DNA from: JAXHUH01 sp034211175
Lineage (GTDB): Bacteria > Actinomycetota > Acidimicrobiia > Acidimicrobiales > CAIXPF01
Direction: 5' to 3'
Length of the DNA: 19,594 bases
NCBI GenBank assembly: GCA_034211175.1
Contig: JAXHUH010000244.1
Coordinates: forward strand, 1 to 19,594
Shown here: positions 1 to 7,457 of the stretch, in pieces
How the letters are laid out: each line of letters opens with the position of its first letter
Position numbering within the stretch: the stretch's first letter is position 1
Notes under the pieces: model-generated
The model's input: only the letters and a program-made list of their open reading frames with translations
Told to the model about the DNA's origin: nothing
The model's database searches: none
Position numbers and translations under genes: made by a program

Positions 1-1695
1 GTAGGTGGCCGGCGAGCTGCGCCGCGAGCCGCGGATGGCCCCCTGGTCGACGACCACGACCCCGGCGCTCGCCGGGATCGACCCGTGGATCAGCGAGCTC
101 TTGCCCGACCCGGCGACCCCGGTGACGACGCACAGCACGCCGAGCGGCACGTCGACATCGACGTCGGCGAGGTTGTGGGTGCTGGCACCACGGATCTCGA
201 GCGCACCCGACGCCGTGCGCACGTCGCCCTTCAACGCGGCGCGGTGGTCGAGGTGGTGGCCCGTGACCGTGTCGCTGGCCCGGAGGCCCTCGACCGTCCC
301 CTCGAAGCAGATCGAACCGCCCGCGGTACCGGCGCCGGGGCCGAGGTCGACGACGTGGTCGGCGATCACGATCGACTCCGGCTTGTGCTCGACGACGAGC
401 ACGGTGTTGCCCTTGTCCCGCAGCTGGAGCAGCAGGTCGTTCATGCGGGCGATGTCGTGCGGGTGGAGCCCGATGGTCGGCTCGTCGAACACGTAGGTCA
501 CGTCGGTGAGCGCCGAGCCGAGGTGGCGGATCATCTTCGTCCGCTGGGCCTCACCACCCGACAGCGTGCCGGCGGGCCGGTCGAGCGACAGGTAGCCGAG
601 CCCGATCTGGGTGAACGAGTCGAGGGTGTGGGTCAGGGTGTCGAGCAGCGGGCCGACCGACGGCTCGTCGAGACCCCGCACCCACTCGGCCAGGTCGCTG
701 ATCTGCATGGCGCAGGCATCCGCGATGCTGATGCCGGCGATCTTCGACGAGCGTGCCCCCTCGCTGAGCCGGGTGCCGCCGCAGTCCGGGCACGGGGCGA
801 AGGTGGCGGCACGGTCGACGAACTCACGGATGTGGGGCTGGAGCGCGTCGCGGTCCTTCGAGAAGAACGACTTCTGGATCTTCGGGATCAGCCCCTCGTA
901 GGTGGCGTTGAAGTCCTTGAACTTGATCTTGGTCGACTCGTGGTGGAGAAAGGCGTGCCGCTCGGTGTCGGTGTAGTCGCGGATCGGCTTGTCCGGGTCG
1001 ACGAGGCCCGACTCGGCGATCTGGTTGACCGCCCAGCCGCCGGCCTTGTAGCCGGGGATCGTGATGGCGCCCTCGTTGAGCGACTTCGTGTCGTCGTAGA
1101 GCTGGGCGAGGTCGATGTCGGGCACGGTGCCGAGGCCCTCGCAGTGGGGGCACATGCCGCCGGTGATCGAGAACGACGCCTTCTCGGTCCTCGTTCCGTC
1201 GCCGCGCTCGACGGTGATCGCACCGGCACCCTTCACCGACGGCACGTTGAACGCGAACGCCTTCGGTGAGCCGATGTGGGGCTCACCGAGGCGGCTGAAC
1301 AGGATGCGCAGCAGGGCGTTGGCGTCGGTGGCGGTCCCGACGGTCGAGCGGGGGTTGGCGCCCATCCGCTCCTGGTCGACGATGATCGCCGTGGTGAGCC
1401 CCTCGAGCACGTCGACCTCGGGCCGGGCCAGCGTCGGCATGAACCCCTGGACGAACGCGCTGTAGGTCTCGTTGATCATCCGCTGCGACTCGGCGGCGAT
1501 CGTGGCGAACACCAACGAGCTCTTGCCCGAGCCGGAGACCCCGGTGAAGACGGTCAGCCGACGCTTGGGGATCTCGACGCTGACGTCCTTCAGGTTGTTC
1601 TCCCGCGCCCCCTGCACACGGATGAGGTCGTGGCGGTCGGCGGGGTGCGAACCCGTTCCCGGAGCGGCCGGCGGGGTCTCGTTCGTCGTGGCCAT
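1..1695 (-). CDS. UvrA-like ABC ATPase, short (UvrA2) form, partial
   Basis: This is the N-terminal 565 residues of a UvrA-family tandem ABC ATPase; the C-terminus lies beyond the left edge. Visible motifs are Walker A GVSGSGKSS (about 52-60), the UvrA stretch MGANPRSTVGTATDANA (111-127), zinc-type CPHC (182-185) and CPDC (about 301-304), ABC signature LSGGEAQR (about 378), Walker B DEPTIGLHP (about 402), and a second Walker A GVAGSGKSS (about 524). The gap between the first Walker A and the signature is about 325 residues, about 120 shorter than in E. coli UvrA. That fits the UvrA2 class, which lacks the UvrB-binding domain. Such proteins are known near drug-resistance genes and in DNA-damage tolerance; a classical UvrABC role is less likely. 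The ATG at 1695 has a GGGAG about 12 bases upstream. It is the last gene of a leftward run and sits 166 bases behind the VOC gene. Family is certain; the subclass is inference. Confidence 0.93.
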   Translation of the reverse strand, partial: MATTNETPPAAPGTGSHPADRHDLIRVQGARENNLKDVSVEIPKRRLTVFTGVSGSGKSSLVFATIAAESQRMINETYSAFVQGFMPTLARPEVDVLEGLTTAIIVDQERMGANPRSTVGTATDANALLRILFSRLGEPHIGSPKAFAFNVPSVKGAGAITVERGDGTRTEKASFSITGGMCPHCEGLGTVPDIDLAQLYDDTKSLNEGAITIPGYKAGGWAVNQIAESGLVDPDKPIRDYTDTERHAFLHHESTKIKFKDFNATYEGLIPKIQKSFFSKDRDALQPHIREFVDRAATFAPCPDCGGTRLSEGARSSKIAGISIADACAMQISDLAEWVRGLDEPSVGPLLDTLTHTLDSFTQIGLGYLSLDRPAGTLSGGEAQRTKMIRHLGSALTDVTYVFDEPTIGLHPHDIARMNDLLLQLRDKGNTVLVVEHKPESIVIADHVVDLGPGAGTAGGSICFEGTVEGLRASDTVTGHHLDHRAALKGDVRTASGALEIRGASTHNLADVDVDVPLGVLCVVTGVAGSGKSSLIHGSIPASAGVVVVDQGAIRGSRRSSPATY

Positions 1696-1861
1696 GTCTC
1701 GTTCGTGCTCCCTCTGCTCCGTGGATCGGCCCGCATCGCGCCGGCGGTTCGTCCCGCCGCCGGCGACTCGCGGCGAGGGGTGGACGGATCGGGCGTCCCG
1801 GGATCATCGCCGGTGCCCGCGTCGGCGGCGGCGATGCCGCGTCGCGCCGGCGGCGTCTGCC

Positions 1862-2272
1862 TCAGGGGAGCTGCTGGATGCGGACCATGTTGCCGGCGGG
1901 GTCGCGCACGGCGCAGTCGCGGACGCCCCACGGCTGGTCCGTCGGCTCCTGGACGATGTCGGCCTCGCTGGCCTGCAGCTTCTCGAACACGCCGTCGAGG
2001 TCCTTCGAGGCGAGGAGGAGGCTGGCGTAGGTGCCCTTGGCCATCATCTCGGAGATGACCCGGCGCTCCTCGTCGGTGATGCCCGGGTCCGCTCCCGGCG
2101 GGTTGAGCACGACGTTGACACCGGGCTGGTCGGGCGGGCCGACGGTGAGCCAGCGCATGCCGTCGTAGCCGACGTCGTTGCGGAGCTCGAAGCCGAGGGT
2201 GTCGCGGTAGAAGGCGAGCGCGGCGTCCGCGTCGTCGTGGGGGAGGAAGCTGGAGTGGATCGTGATGTGCAT
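1862..2272 (-). CDS. VOC (glyoxalase/bleomycin-resistance fold) family protein
   Basis: This 136-residue protein has the length and layout of a single-polypeptide vicinal oxygen chelate protein: an N-terminal half with DAALAFYRDTLGFEL (about 16-30), an AERRVIS-like helix region, and a C-terminal half ending in RDPAGNMVRIQQ. In metal-dependent glyoxalases the position after GN-x-x is usually a metal-binding Glu; here it is Arg131, so glyoxalase I chemistry is doubtful. The start at 2272 lies 10 bases after the stop of the AraC gene, with a weak AGG eight bases upstream, so the two genes are almost certainly co-transcribed. A small DNA-binding-only AraC protein next to a VOC protein is a recurrent pair in actinobacteria. 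The ligand is unknown; a ligand-binding or antibiotic-sequestering role is possible but not shown. Confidence 0.92.
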   Translation of the reverse strand: MHITIHSSFLPHDDADAALAFYRDTLGFELRNDVGYDGMRWLTVGPPDQPGVNVVLNPPGADPGITDEERRVISEMMAKGTYASLLLASKDLDGVFEKLQASEADIVQEPTDQPWGVRDCAVRDPAGNMVRIQQLP

Positions 2273-2281
2273 GTCGCCAAC

Positions 2282-2725
2282 CTAGGAACGGCCCGCCGCG
2301 GGTGCTTCTCGATTCCTGACCGGTCGCATGACCCGCCTCGCGATGCACGGCGGGATCCCGGCGGCCTCGTCCGCGAACCGCTCGCGATAGGCGCTGGGCG
2401 ACACACCGACCAGCTCGGTGAACCGGGTGCTGAACGTGCCGAGCGACGAGCAACCGACCGTGAAGCACACGTCGGTGACGCTCAGGTCACCGCGCCGCAG
2501 CAGCGACATCGCCCGCTCGATCCGCCGGGTCATCAGGTAGCTGTACGGCGGTTCGCCGTACGCGGCCTTGAACTGCCGGCTGAGGTGGCCGGCCGACATG
2601 TTGGCGCCGCGGGCGAGCGCCTCGACGTCGAGCGGCTGCGCGTACTCCCGGTCGATCCGGTCGCGCACGCGGCGCAGCACGGCGAGATCGTTCAGCCGCT
2701 GGTCGGACGCCCCCTGGCCGGTCAT
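2282..2725 (-). CDS. AraC-family transcriptional regulator (DNA-binding domain only)
   Basis: This 147-residue protein consists almost entirely of the AraC/XylS double helix-turn-helix. The first HTH is in LDVEALARGANMSAGHLSRQF (about 33-52) and the second in SVTDVCFTVGCSSLGTFSTRF (about 82-102), followed by the usual GVSPSAYRERF at about 106-116. There is no N-terminal ligand-binding cupin, so any effector would have to act through a partner. The 10-base spacing to the following VOC gene suggests that protein as the partner or target. The ATG at 2725 has no clear ribosome binding site (a GC-rich run directly abuts it), so it may be read from a leaderless transcript or coupled to the flavin monooxygenase gene ending 78 bases upstream. 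Confidence 0.94.
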   Translation of the reverse strand: MTGQGASDQRLNDLAVLRRVRDRIDREYAQPLDVEALARGANMSAGHLSRQFKAAYGEPPYSYLMTRRIERAMSLLRRGDLSVTDVCFTVGCSSLGTFSTRFTELVGVSPSAYRERFADEAAGIPPCIARRVMRPVRNREAPAAGRS

Positions 2726-2803
2726 CCCCGCGATCGTGCCACGGCGCGCCGACCTTGCCCAGCTGCGCCGGCCGTCGCCGGACGCGCTCCGGCCGGCGGC
2801 TAC

Positions 2804-3856
2804 TCAGGCCGGGGTTGCGGCGCCCTCCAGGCCGACGGCCTCCGCAAGGAGGTCGACCGACTCGAGCCGGCCCGCGGCGTCGGTCGCGTGGTGGACCACC
2901 ATCAGCTCGTCCGCGCCGCAGCGGCTGCGGAAGTCGTCCAGGTAGGCCCGGACCACGTCGCGCTCACCGACCGCGGTGTAGGTCATCATCTGGTCGACGT
3001 GGGCGCCCTGGGGGGAGGCGAGGATGGCGTCGACCTCGGCGTCGGTCAGGCGCCGCTCGACGCTGCGGCCGAACAGGCTCCGGGTCCGGGCCCGGCGGGT
3101 GCGCTCGAACTTGGCCCGGGCCGCCTCCTCGGTCTCGGCGATGGCCACGTTCACCCCGGCGATCACGTAGGGCTCCGCGAGCTGGGCCGACGGCTCGAAC
3201 CGGTCCCGGTAGAGGCGCACGGCGTCGTGGAGGGCGCCGGGCGCGAAGTGGGACGCGAACCCGTACGGGAGGCCGAGCTTGGCGGCGAGCTGGGCGCCGA
3301 ACAGCGACGAACCGAGGATGTACAGCGGCACGTGGGTGCCCTCACCGGGGATGGCCCGAACCCCGCTGACCCGGCTCTCGTCGCCGAGGAACGCCTGGAG
3401 CTCGAGGACGTCCTCCGGGAACCGCTCGGACGCGGCCGGGTCGCGCCGCATCGCCCGCCAGGTGATCTGGTCGGTGCCCGGCGCCCGACCGAGGCCGAGG
3501 TCGATCCGATCGGGGTGGAGCGTGGCCAACGTGCCGAACTGCTCGGCGATCACGAGCGGCGAGTGGTTGGGCAGCATCACGCCGCCCGAGCCGAGGCGGA
3601 TGCGGTCGGTGTGGGCGGCGACGTGGGCGATGAGCACCGAGGTGGCCGACGACGCGATCGAGGCGATGTTGTGGTGCTCGGCGTACCAGATGCGCCGATA
3701 GCCGGCGGCCTCGGCCCGGCGGGCCAGCTCGACGCTGGAGCGGAAGCTGTCGGCGATGGTCTCGCCCTCCCCGACGGCGGCGAGGTCGAGCATCGAGTAC
3801 GCCGGCGAGCCCGTACCGGTGGCGGTGGGGGCGGAGGTGGACGTGGGTGCGGTCAT
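2804..3856 (-). CDS. LLM-class flavin-dependent oxidoreductase (luciferase-like)
   Basis: This 350-residue protein belongs to the bacterial luciferase-like monooxygenase superfamily, closest in style to the YhbW/MsnO8 group: YSMLDLA near 20, RRIWYAEHHN (the conserved EHH), RIRLGSGGVMLPNHSPLVIAEQFGTL, RIDLGLGRAPGTD, and YILGSSLFGAQLAAKLGLPYGFASHF. These are TIM-barrel enzymes that use reduced flavin (FMNH2 or F420) to oxidise a small substrate; the substrate is unknown. I chose the ATG at 3856 because the conserved domain begins about 20 residues later and a GGGAGG lies 10 bases upstream. An in-frame ATG at 3970 overlaps the tetR stop as ATGA and has GGAGG seven bases upstream. It would add 38 Pro/Arg/Thr-rich residues with weaker GC bias in third positions. 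The gene follows tetR in the same direction, so this TetR probably controls it. Confidence 0.93.
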   Translation of the reverse strand: MTAPTSTSAPTATGTGSPAYSMLDLAAVGEGETIADSFRSSVELARRAEAAGYRRIWYAEHHNIASIASSATSVLIAHVAAHTDRIRLGSGGVMLPNHSPLVIAEQFGTLATLHPDRIDLGLGRAPGTDQITWRAMRRDPAASERFPEDVLELQAFLGDESRVSGVRAIPGEGTHVPLYILGSSLFGAQLAAKLGLPYGFASHFAPGALHDAVRLYRDRFEPSAQLAEPYVIAGVNVAIAETEEAARAKFERTRRARTRSLFGRSVERRLTDAEVDAILASPQGAHVDQMMTYTAVGERDVVRAYLDDFRSRCGADELMVVHHATDAAGRLESVDLLAEAVGLEGAATPA

Positions 3857-3966
3857 GGGCGGTCGGCCCTCCCGATTCGGGGTTCGTGCGTTCGTGGTCG
3901 CCCCGGCGCCGTCAGCCGGGGTCGGCGTGCGGCGGCGGGGTGGCGGGACGGGTGTCGGCAGCTCGC

Positions 3967-4719
3967 TCATCGGTCGGCCTCCGGGCCGGCGCCGTGGGCG
4001 CGCAGGAACGTGTCGACGCCGGCCGCGACCGCCGAGGCGAACGCTGCGTCGTCGACCCGACGGGTGCCGAGGCGGCTCAACTCGGGCAGCTCGGCCGTGA
4101 TCAGGGCCATGAACTGCTTGGCCGCGAGGTGGGGATCGGCCAGCCGCAGTCGTCCGGCGTTGGCGAGCACGGCGAGGCGGCCGGCGAGGGCGTCGACGAC
4201 CGGATCGACCGCCCGCCGGTGGACGGCGTCGACCAGCTCGGGGTCGCGGACGACCTCGGCGTGGATCAGGCGGGCGAGCGACTGGGCGCACGACGAGCGC
4301 TGGCAGTCGGCGAGGTCGCGGGCGATGGCGTGGAGCCCGGCGCGCCACGTCGACTCGCCGGTGTCGACGCCGCGCTCGGGGCACAGGAGCGCGTCGGCCG
4401 ACTCGGTGTGCACCCGGGCGGCGGACTCGGCGATCGACGCCCGGAACAGCTCGTCCTTGGTGCCGAAGTGGTTGTAGATCGTGGGTTTCGACACCCCGGA
4501 GCGGGTGGCGATGGCGTCGACGCTGGCCCGCTCGTAGCCCTGGGTGGCGAACACGTCGGCCGCGGCGTCGAGGATCGCCCGGCGCTTGTCGAGCCGGCCC
4601 CGCAGGCGCTCGGGCGCCGCGGCCGGCCGTGCCGGTGCGCCCTCCACGCCGGCGGCATCGGCGGCATCGGCACGGCCGCCACCGGTCGTCGATGCGTCGG
4701 ACGTGACCATTGGGGTCAC
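3967..4719 (-). CDS. TetR/AcrR-family regulator, AefR-like C-terminal domain
   Basis: This 250-residue protein has a long Ala/Gly/Pro-rich N-terminal tail (about 40 residues), then a TetR helix-turn-helix: RRAILDAAADVFATQGYERAS and VDAIATRSGVSKPTIYNHFGTKDELF (about 46-92). The C-terminal half (SLARLIHAEVVRDPELVDAV, then LRLADPHLAAKQFMALI) resembles the AefR-type ligand domain. The GTG at 4719 has AAAGG only four bases upstream; an in-frame ATG at 4710 is the alternative start. Both starts sit inside a palindrome, and a second palindrome lies just upstream, which suggests autorepression. The stop overlaps a possible ATG of the flavin monooxygenase gene, its likely target. The effector is unknown. 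Confidence 0.93.
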   Translation of the reverse strand: MTPMVTSDASTTGGGRADAADAAGVEGAPARPAAAPERLRGRLDKRRAILDAAADVFATQGYERASVDAIATRSGVSKPTIYNHFGTKDELFRASIAESAARVHTESADALLCPERGVDTGESTWRAGLHAIARDLADCQRSSCAQSLARLIHAEVVRDPELVDAVHRRAVDPVVDALAGRLAVLANAGRLRLADPHLAAKQFMALITAELPELSRLGTRRVDDAAFASAVAAGVDTFLRAHGAGPEADR

Positions 4720-4721
4720 GT
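4701..4721. promoter_or_regulatory. Palindrome over the tetR start (candidate operator)
   Basis: Perfect 8-base inverted arms, ACGTGACC at 4701-4708 and GGTCACGT at 4714-4721, are separated by five bases. Both candidate start codons of the leftward tetR gene (GTG 4719-4717 and ATG 4710-4708) lie inside it. It could be a TetR dimer site, or an RNA hairpin that hides the start codon. The structure is read directly; the function is inferred. Confidence 0.5.
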
Positions 4722-4728
4722 TACCTTT

Positions 4729-4738
4729 ACCGGCCGGT
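4729..4738. promoter_or_regulatory. ACCGGCCGGT palindrome upstream of tetR (candidate operator)
   Basis: A perfect 10-base palindrome ACCGGCCGGT, flanked on the minus strand by AA on the left and AA on the right, lies 10-19 bases upstream of the tetR GTG. Compact palindromes of this length and composition just upstream of the gene are typical of TetR-family autoregulatory sites. It lies where it would overlap a promoter or the mRNA start. Binding is inferred. Confidence 0.5.
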
Positions 4739-4821
4739 TTGGTTTCCGTGCCGTCGACGGAAGCCGGCTCGTCCCCCTCGCGCCGCCATCGGGTCGCCCT
4801 GCGACGCGGGAGAGCCCGCGG

Positions 4822-5442
4822 TCAGGGCGCCGTGTCCGCCGTCATCGCGGCGTTGCCGAGCTCGAGGCGGAGGCCGTCGTAGCGGGCAACGAAGTCCTGC
4901 TGGCCCTGGCGGTAGTGGAGGTCGACGGCGTCGGCGGAGCCGGCCGGCCCGTCGAGGCGCACCACCAGCACGAGCTGCCAGGCGGGCTGCTCGCCGTCCT
5001 CGTCCTCGGGCGGCGAGCCCGGGATCTCGAACCCGTCGACCGGCGCCAGCGACGGGTCGGGCTCACCGTCCTCCAGCGAGATCCCGCCGTCGTCGGCCCG
5101 CACGACACGTGCGTCGAGGAGGGTGACGCCGGCGGCCTCGGCCAGCTCGACCCGTTCGAGCGTCACCGGGTCGTCGCTGGCGTTGGGCGCGAGCCACACG
5201 CCCCACTGCACGACGTCGCCCGCACCGTGGGCCGTCGACGACACCAGCTCGGCGCGGTCGGTCCGCCCCTCGGCCAGCGGGCCCGGGGTCGGCGCCTGGC
5301 GGCCCGGGAACCCGACGACCGAGAACACGAGCAGCAGCGCCAAGCCCAGGAACCCGGCGAGGAGCGCACCACGCGACAGTCTCACGTCAGCGAAACGTAC
5401 CGCGGCGCGGCCACCCGGAGCGGCCGGTTCTCGATGGTGCAT
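4822..5442 (-). CDS. Uncharacterised single-pass membrane-anchored extracytoplasmic protein
   Basis: I do not recognise the family. The 206-residue product has a short basic N-terminus, one hydrophobic segment GALLAGFLGLALLLVFSVVG (about 25-44), and an acidic extracytoplasmic domain of about 155 residues. That domain alternates short beta-like stretches (VVQWGVWLAP, WQLVLVVRLDG, DAVDLHYRQGQQDFVARYDGLRLEL) with a Pro/Asp/Glu-rich loop. It has no cysteines and no lipobox. The ATG at 5442 has no clear ribosome binding site; an in-frame GTG at 5385 just before the hydrophobic segment is an alternative start. The gene is divergent from ybaK and ends about 100 bases from the tetR 5' end. The beta-rich exported domain could bind a ligand or the cell wall, but nothing fixes a function. 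Strong third-position GC bias supports that it is a real gene. Confidence 0.75.
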   Translation of the reverse strand: MHHREPAAPGGRAAVRFADVRLSRGALLAGFLGLALLLVFSVVGFPGRQAPTPGPLAEGRTDRAELVSSTAHGAGDVVQWGVWLAPNASDDPVTLERVELAEAAGVTLLDARVVRADDGGISLEDGEPDPSLAPVDGFEIPGSPPEDEDGEQPAWQLVLVVRLDGPAGSADAVDLHYRQGQQDFVARYDGLRLELGNAAMTADTAP

Positions 5443-5512
5443 CGCCGCCGGGATCGGCGACGATGGTTGTCATGTCCGATGCCAACGACCGGCGGCCCGA
5501 CCGGCTCGGGCC

Positions 5513-5998
5513 GTGAGCGGCAAGGTCACCCCCGCGGTCACGGCGGCCCGGCGGGCGAAGATCGACTTCCGCGTCCACGAGCGCGACACCGGCGACCTCG
5601 ACGACGAGCTCGGCTACGGGCCGGCGGCCGCCGTCGCCCTCGACGTCGACCCGGCCCGGGTCCACAAGACCCTGGTCGTGCGGATCGGCGAGCAGCTCGC
5701 GGTCGCGGTCGTGCCCGTGCACCGCGACGCCGACCTCAAGGCGGTGGCGGCCGCGCTCGGCACGAAGAAGGCGACGATGGCCGAACGGGCCGACGCCGAG
5801 CGGTCCACCGGCTACGTCATCGGCGGGATCAGCCCACTCGGGCAGCGCAAGCGCCTGCCGACGGTCGTCGACGAGGACGCGCTCGCCCACGACACCGTGT
5901 TCATCTCCGGTGGCCGCCGCGGCCTCGAGATCGAGCTCACCGCGAGTGACCTCATCGCCCTGTGCCGCGCCGCGGTCGCCCCGATCGCCACGGGCTGA
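5513..5998 (+). CDS. ybaK: YbaK-type Cys-tRNA(Pro)/aminoacyl-tRNA deacylase
   Basis: This 161-residue protein matches the YbaK editing family in length and motifs: VTPAVTAARRAKIDFRVHE at the N-terminus, a VDPARVHKTLVVRIGEQLAVAV core with the conserved Lys of KTLV, then GYVIGGISPLGQRKRLPTVVDE and a FISGGRRGLEIEL tail. YbaK proteins hydrolyse mischarged Cys-tRNA(Pro) in trans in the cytoplasm, protecting translation fidelity. The start is a GTG at 5513; no earlier start exists in frame before the conserved region begins. There is no good Shine-Dalgarno, but a 14- to 17-codon mini-frame ends in TGA overlapping this GTG, so initiation may be coupled. xseA follows 61 bases downstream in the same direction. 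Confidence 0.94.
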   Translation: MSGKVTPAVTAARRAKIDFRVHERDTGDLDDELGYGPAAAVALDVDPARVHKTLVVRIGEQLAVAVVPVHRDADLKAVAAALGTKKATMAERADAERSTGYVIGGISPLGQRKRLPTVVDEDALAHDTVFISGGRRGLEIELTASDLIALCRAAVAPIATG

Positions 5999-6059
5999 CC
6001 CGACGGTCGGCGCGGTCGGGGCGCACCGGCCCGGGCGGCGCACCGCTACGGTCTCGACC

Positions 6060-7457
6060 ATGTCGGAGCGGACCTTCACGGTCGGCGAACTGGCCGAGAC
6101 GATCGCCAAGGCCGTGCGCGCCGCGTTCCCCCGGCAGGTGTGGATCCAGGGCGCGATCCAGTCGTTGCGCCGCCATCCCAACGGGCACGTGTACTTCCAG
6201 CTCGTCGACCCCGGCGAGCTGGGCCGCCACGTCGACGCCGCCATCGACGTGGCGCTGCTCGCGCCTCAGCGTCGGGACGTGAACGCCGTGCTCAAGCGCA
6301 GCGGCGGGGTGCGGATGGACAACGGCATCGAGATCCGCATCCGGGGCACGGTCGACCTGTGGGCCCGCGCCGGCAAGGTCCAGGTCCGCATGACCGGGAT
6401 CGACCCGGAGTTCACGCTCGGGCGCCTCGCCGCCGACCGTGAGCGGCTGCTCGCCGCGCTCGCCGCCGACGGGCTCCTGGACGCCAACCGGTCCCGACCG
6501 CTCGGTCCGGCGCCGCTGCGCATCGCCGTGATCACCTCGGCCCACAGCGCGGCGGAGCGCGACGTGCTCGGCGAGCTCGAGGCGAGCGGGTTCGGCTTCG
6601 AGGTGACCTGCATCGACACCCGGGTCCAGGGCGCCGACGCCGGCCCGTCGATGCTCGCCGCGCTCGAGACCGCGCAGATGCTCGGCGTCGAGCTCATCGC
6701 CCTCGTCCGCGGTGGCGGTGCCCGCACCGACCTCGCCGCGTTCGACGACGAGGGCCTCGCCCGGGCCATAGCGGCGTCGACGGTCCCCGTGTGGACCGGC
6801 ATCGGCCACGAGATCGACGAGAGCGTCGCCGACCGGGTGGCCCACACCTCGTACAAGACCCCGACGGCCTGCGCCGCGGGGCTCGTGCACCGGGCGCGGG
6901 ACCACCTCGGCCGCGTCGACGACGGCGAGCGCCGCCTCGTGCAGCGGGCGAGCGCGATCCTCGGCGAGGCGACGGCCGGCCTCGACGCCACCGCCCGGCG
7001 CCTCGCCCGCGAGACCGACGGCGCGCTGGCCCTCGCCGACCAGCGGATCACGGCGGCGGCGACGCGGCTCGGGCGGGAGGCCGCGGTCGCCACCCGGGAG
7101 GCGGAGGCCCACCTCGATCGCAGCGCCCGCCGCCTCGGCCGCGACGCGCTCCGGGGCGGCGACAGGGCCGGCCTCGTGCTGTCCGACCGCGCCGAGCGGC
7201 TGGCCCGCGCCGCGCCCCGACCGCTGCTTGACGCCGAACGGGAGCTCGACGCGCTGGCGACACGCGTCGCCGCGCTCGACCCGGCGCGGGCGCTGGCCCG
7301 GGGCTGGTCGATCACGCGCGACGATCGTGGGCGCGTGCTGCGCCGGCCCGACGAGGCGCCCGAGGGCACGGCGCTCATCACGACGCTCGAGGGCGGCCTG
7401 CTCCACAGCACCGCCCGGACCCCACCCGGAGAACGACCTGCCGATGACGATGGCTGA
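6060..7457 (+). CDS. xseA: Exodeoxyribonuclease VII large subunit
   Basis: The product is 465 residues, close to E. coli XseA (456). An N-terminal OB-fold (FTVGELAETIAKAVRAAFPRQVWIQGAI, HVYFQLVD) is followed by the catalytic domain with LRIAVITSAHSAAERDVLGEL, the ALVRGGGARTDLAAFDDEGLARAI motif (RGGG at about 217-220), PVWTGIGHEIDESVADRVAH (GIGHE at about 247-251) and KTPTACA. A long Arg/Ala-rich helical region follows, then the usual C-terminus LARGWSITRDDRGRVL. With XseB it forms the ATP-independent nuclease that degrades single-stranded DNA from both ends, acting in mismatch repair and recombination. The ATG at 6060 immediately precedes the conserved N-terminus. The 3' end overlaps xseB by 14 bases, so the two are translationally linked. 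Confidence 0.97.
   Translation: MSERTFTVGELAETIAKAVRAAFPRQVWIQGAIQSLRRHPNGHVYFQLVDPGELGRHVDAAIDVALLAPQRRDVNAVLKRSGGVRMDNGIEIRIRGTVDLWARAGKVQVRMTGIDPEFTLGRLAADRERLLAALAADGLLDANRSRPLGPAPLRIAVITSAHSAAERDVLGELEASGFGFEVTCIDTRVQGADAGPSMLAALETAQMLGVELIALVRGGGARTDLAAFDDEGLARAIAASTVPVWTGIGHEIDESVADRVAHTSYKTPTACAAGLVHRARDHLGRVDDGERRLVQRASAILGEATAGLDATARRLARETDGALALADQRITAAATRLGREAAVATREAEAHLDRSARRLGRDALRGGDRAGLVLSDRAERLARAAPRPLLDAERELDALATRVAALDPARALARGWSITRDDRGRVLRRPDEAPEGTALITTLEGGLLHSTARTPPGERPADDDG

Noticed and set aside
1472..4477. A 1001-codon open frame on the plus strand
   Set aside because: It is antisense to UvrA, VOC, AraC, the flavin monooxygenase and TetR, all with clear family motifs. 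Long stop-free frames are expected opposite real genes at this GC content, and its translation is low-complexity with no domain.
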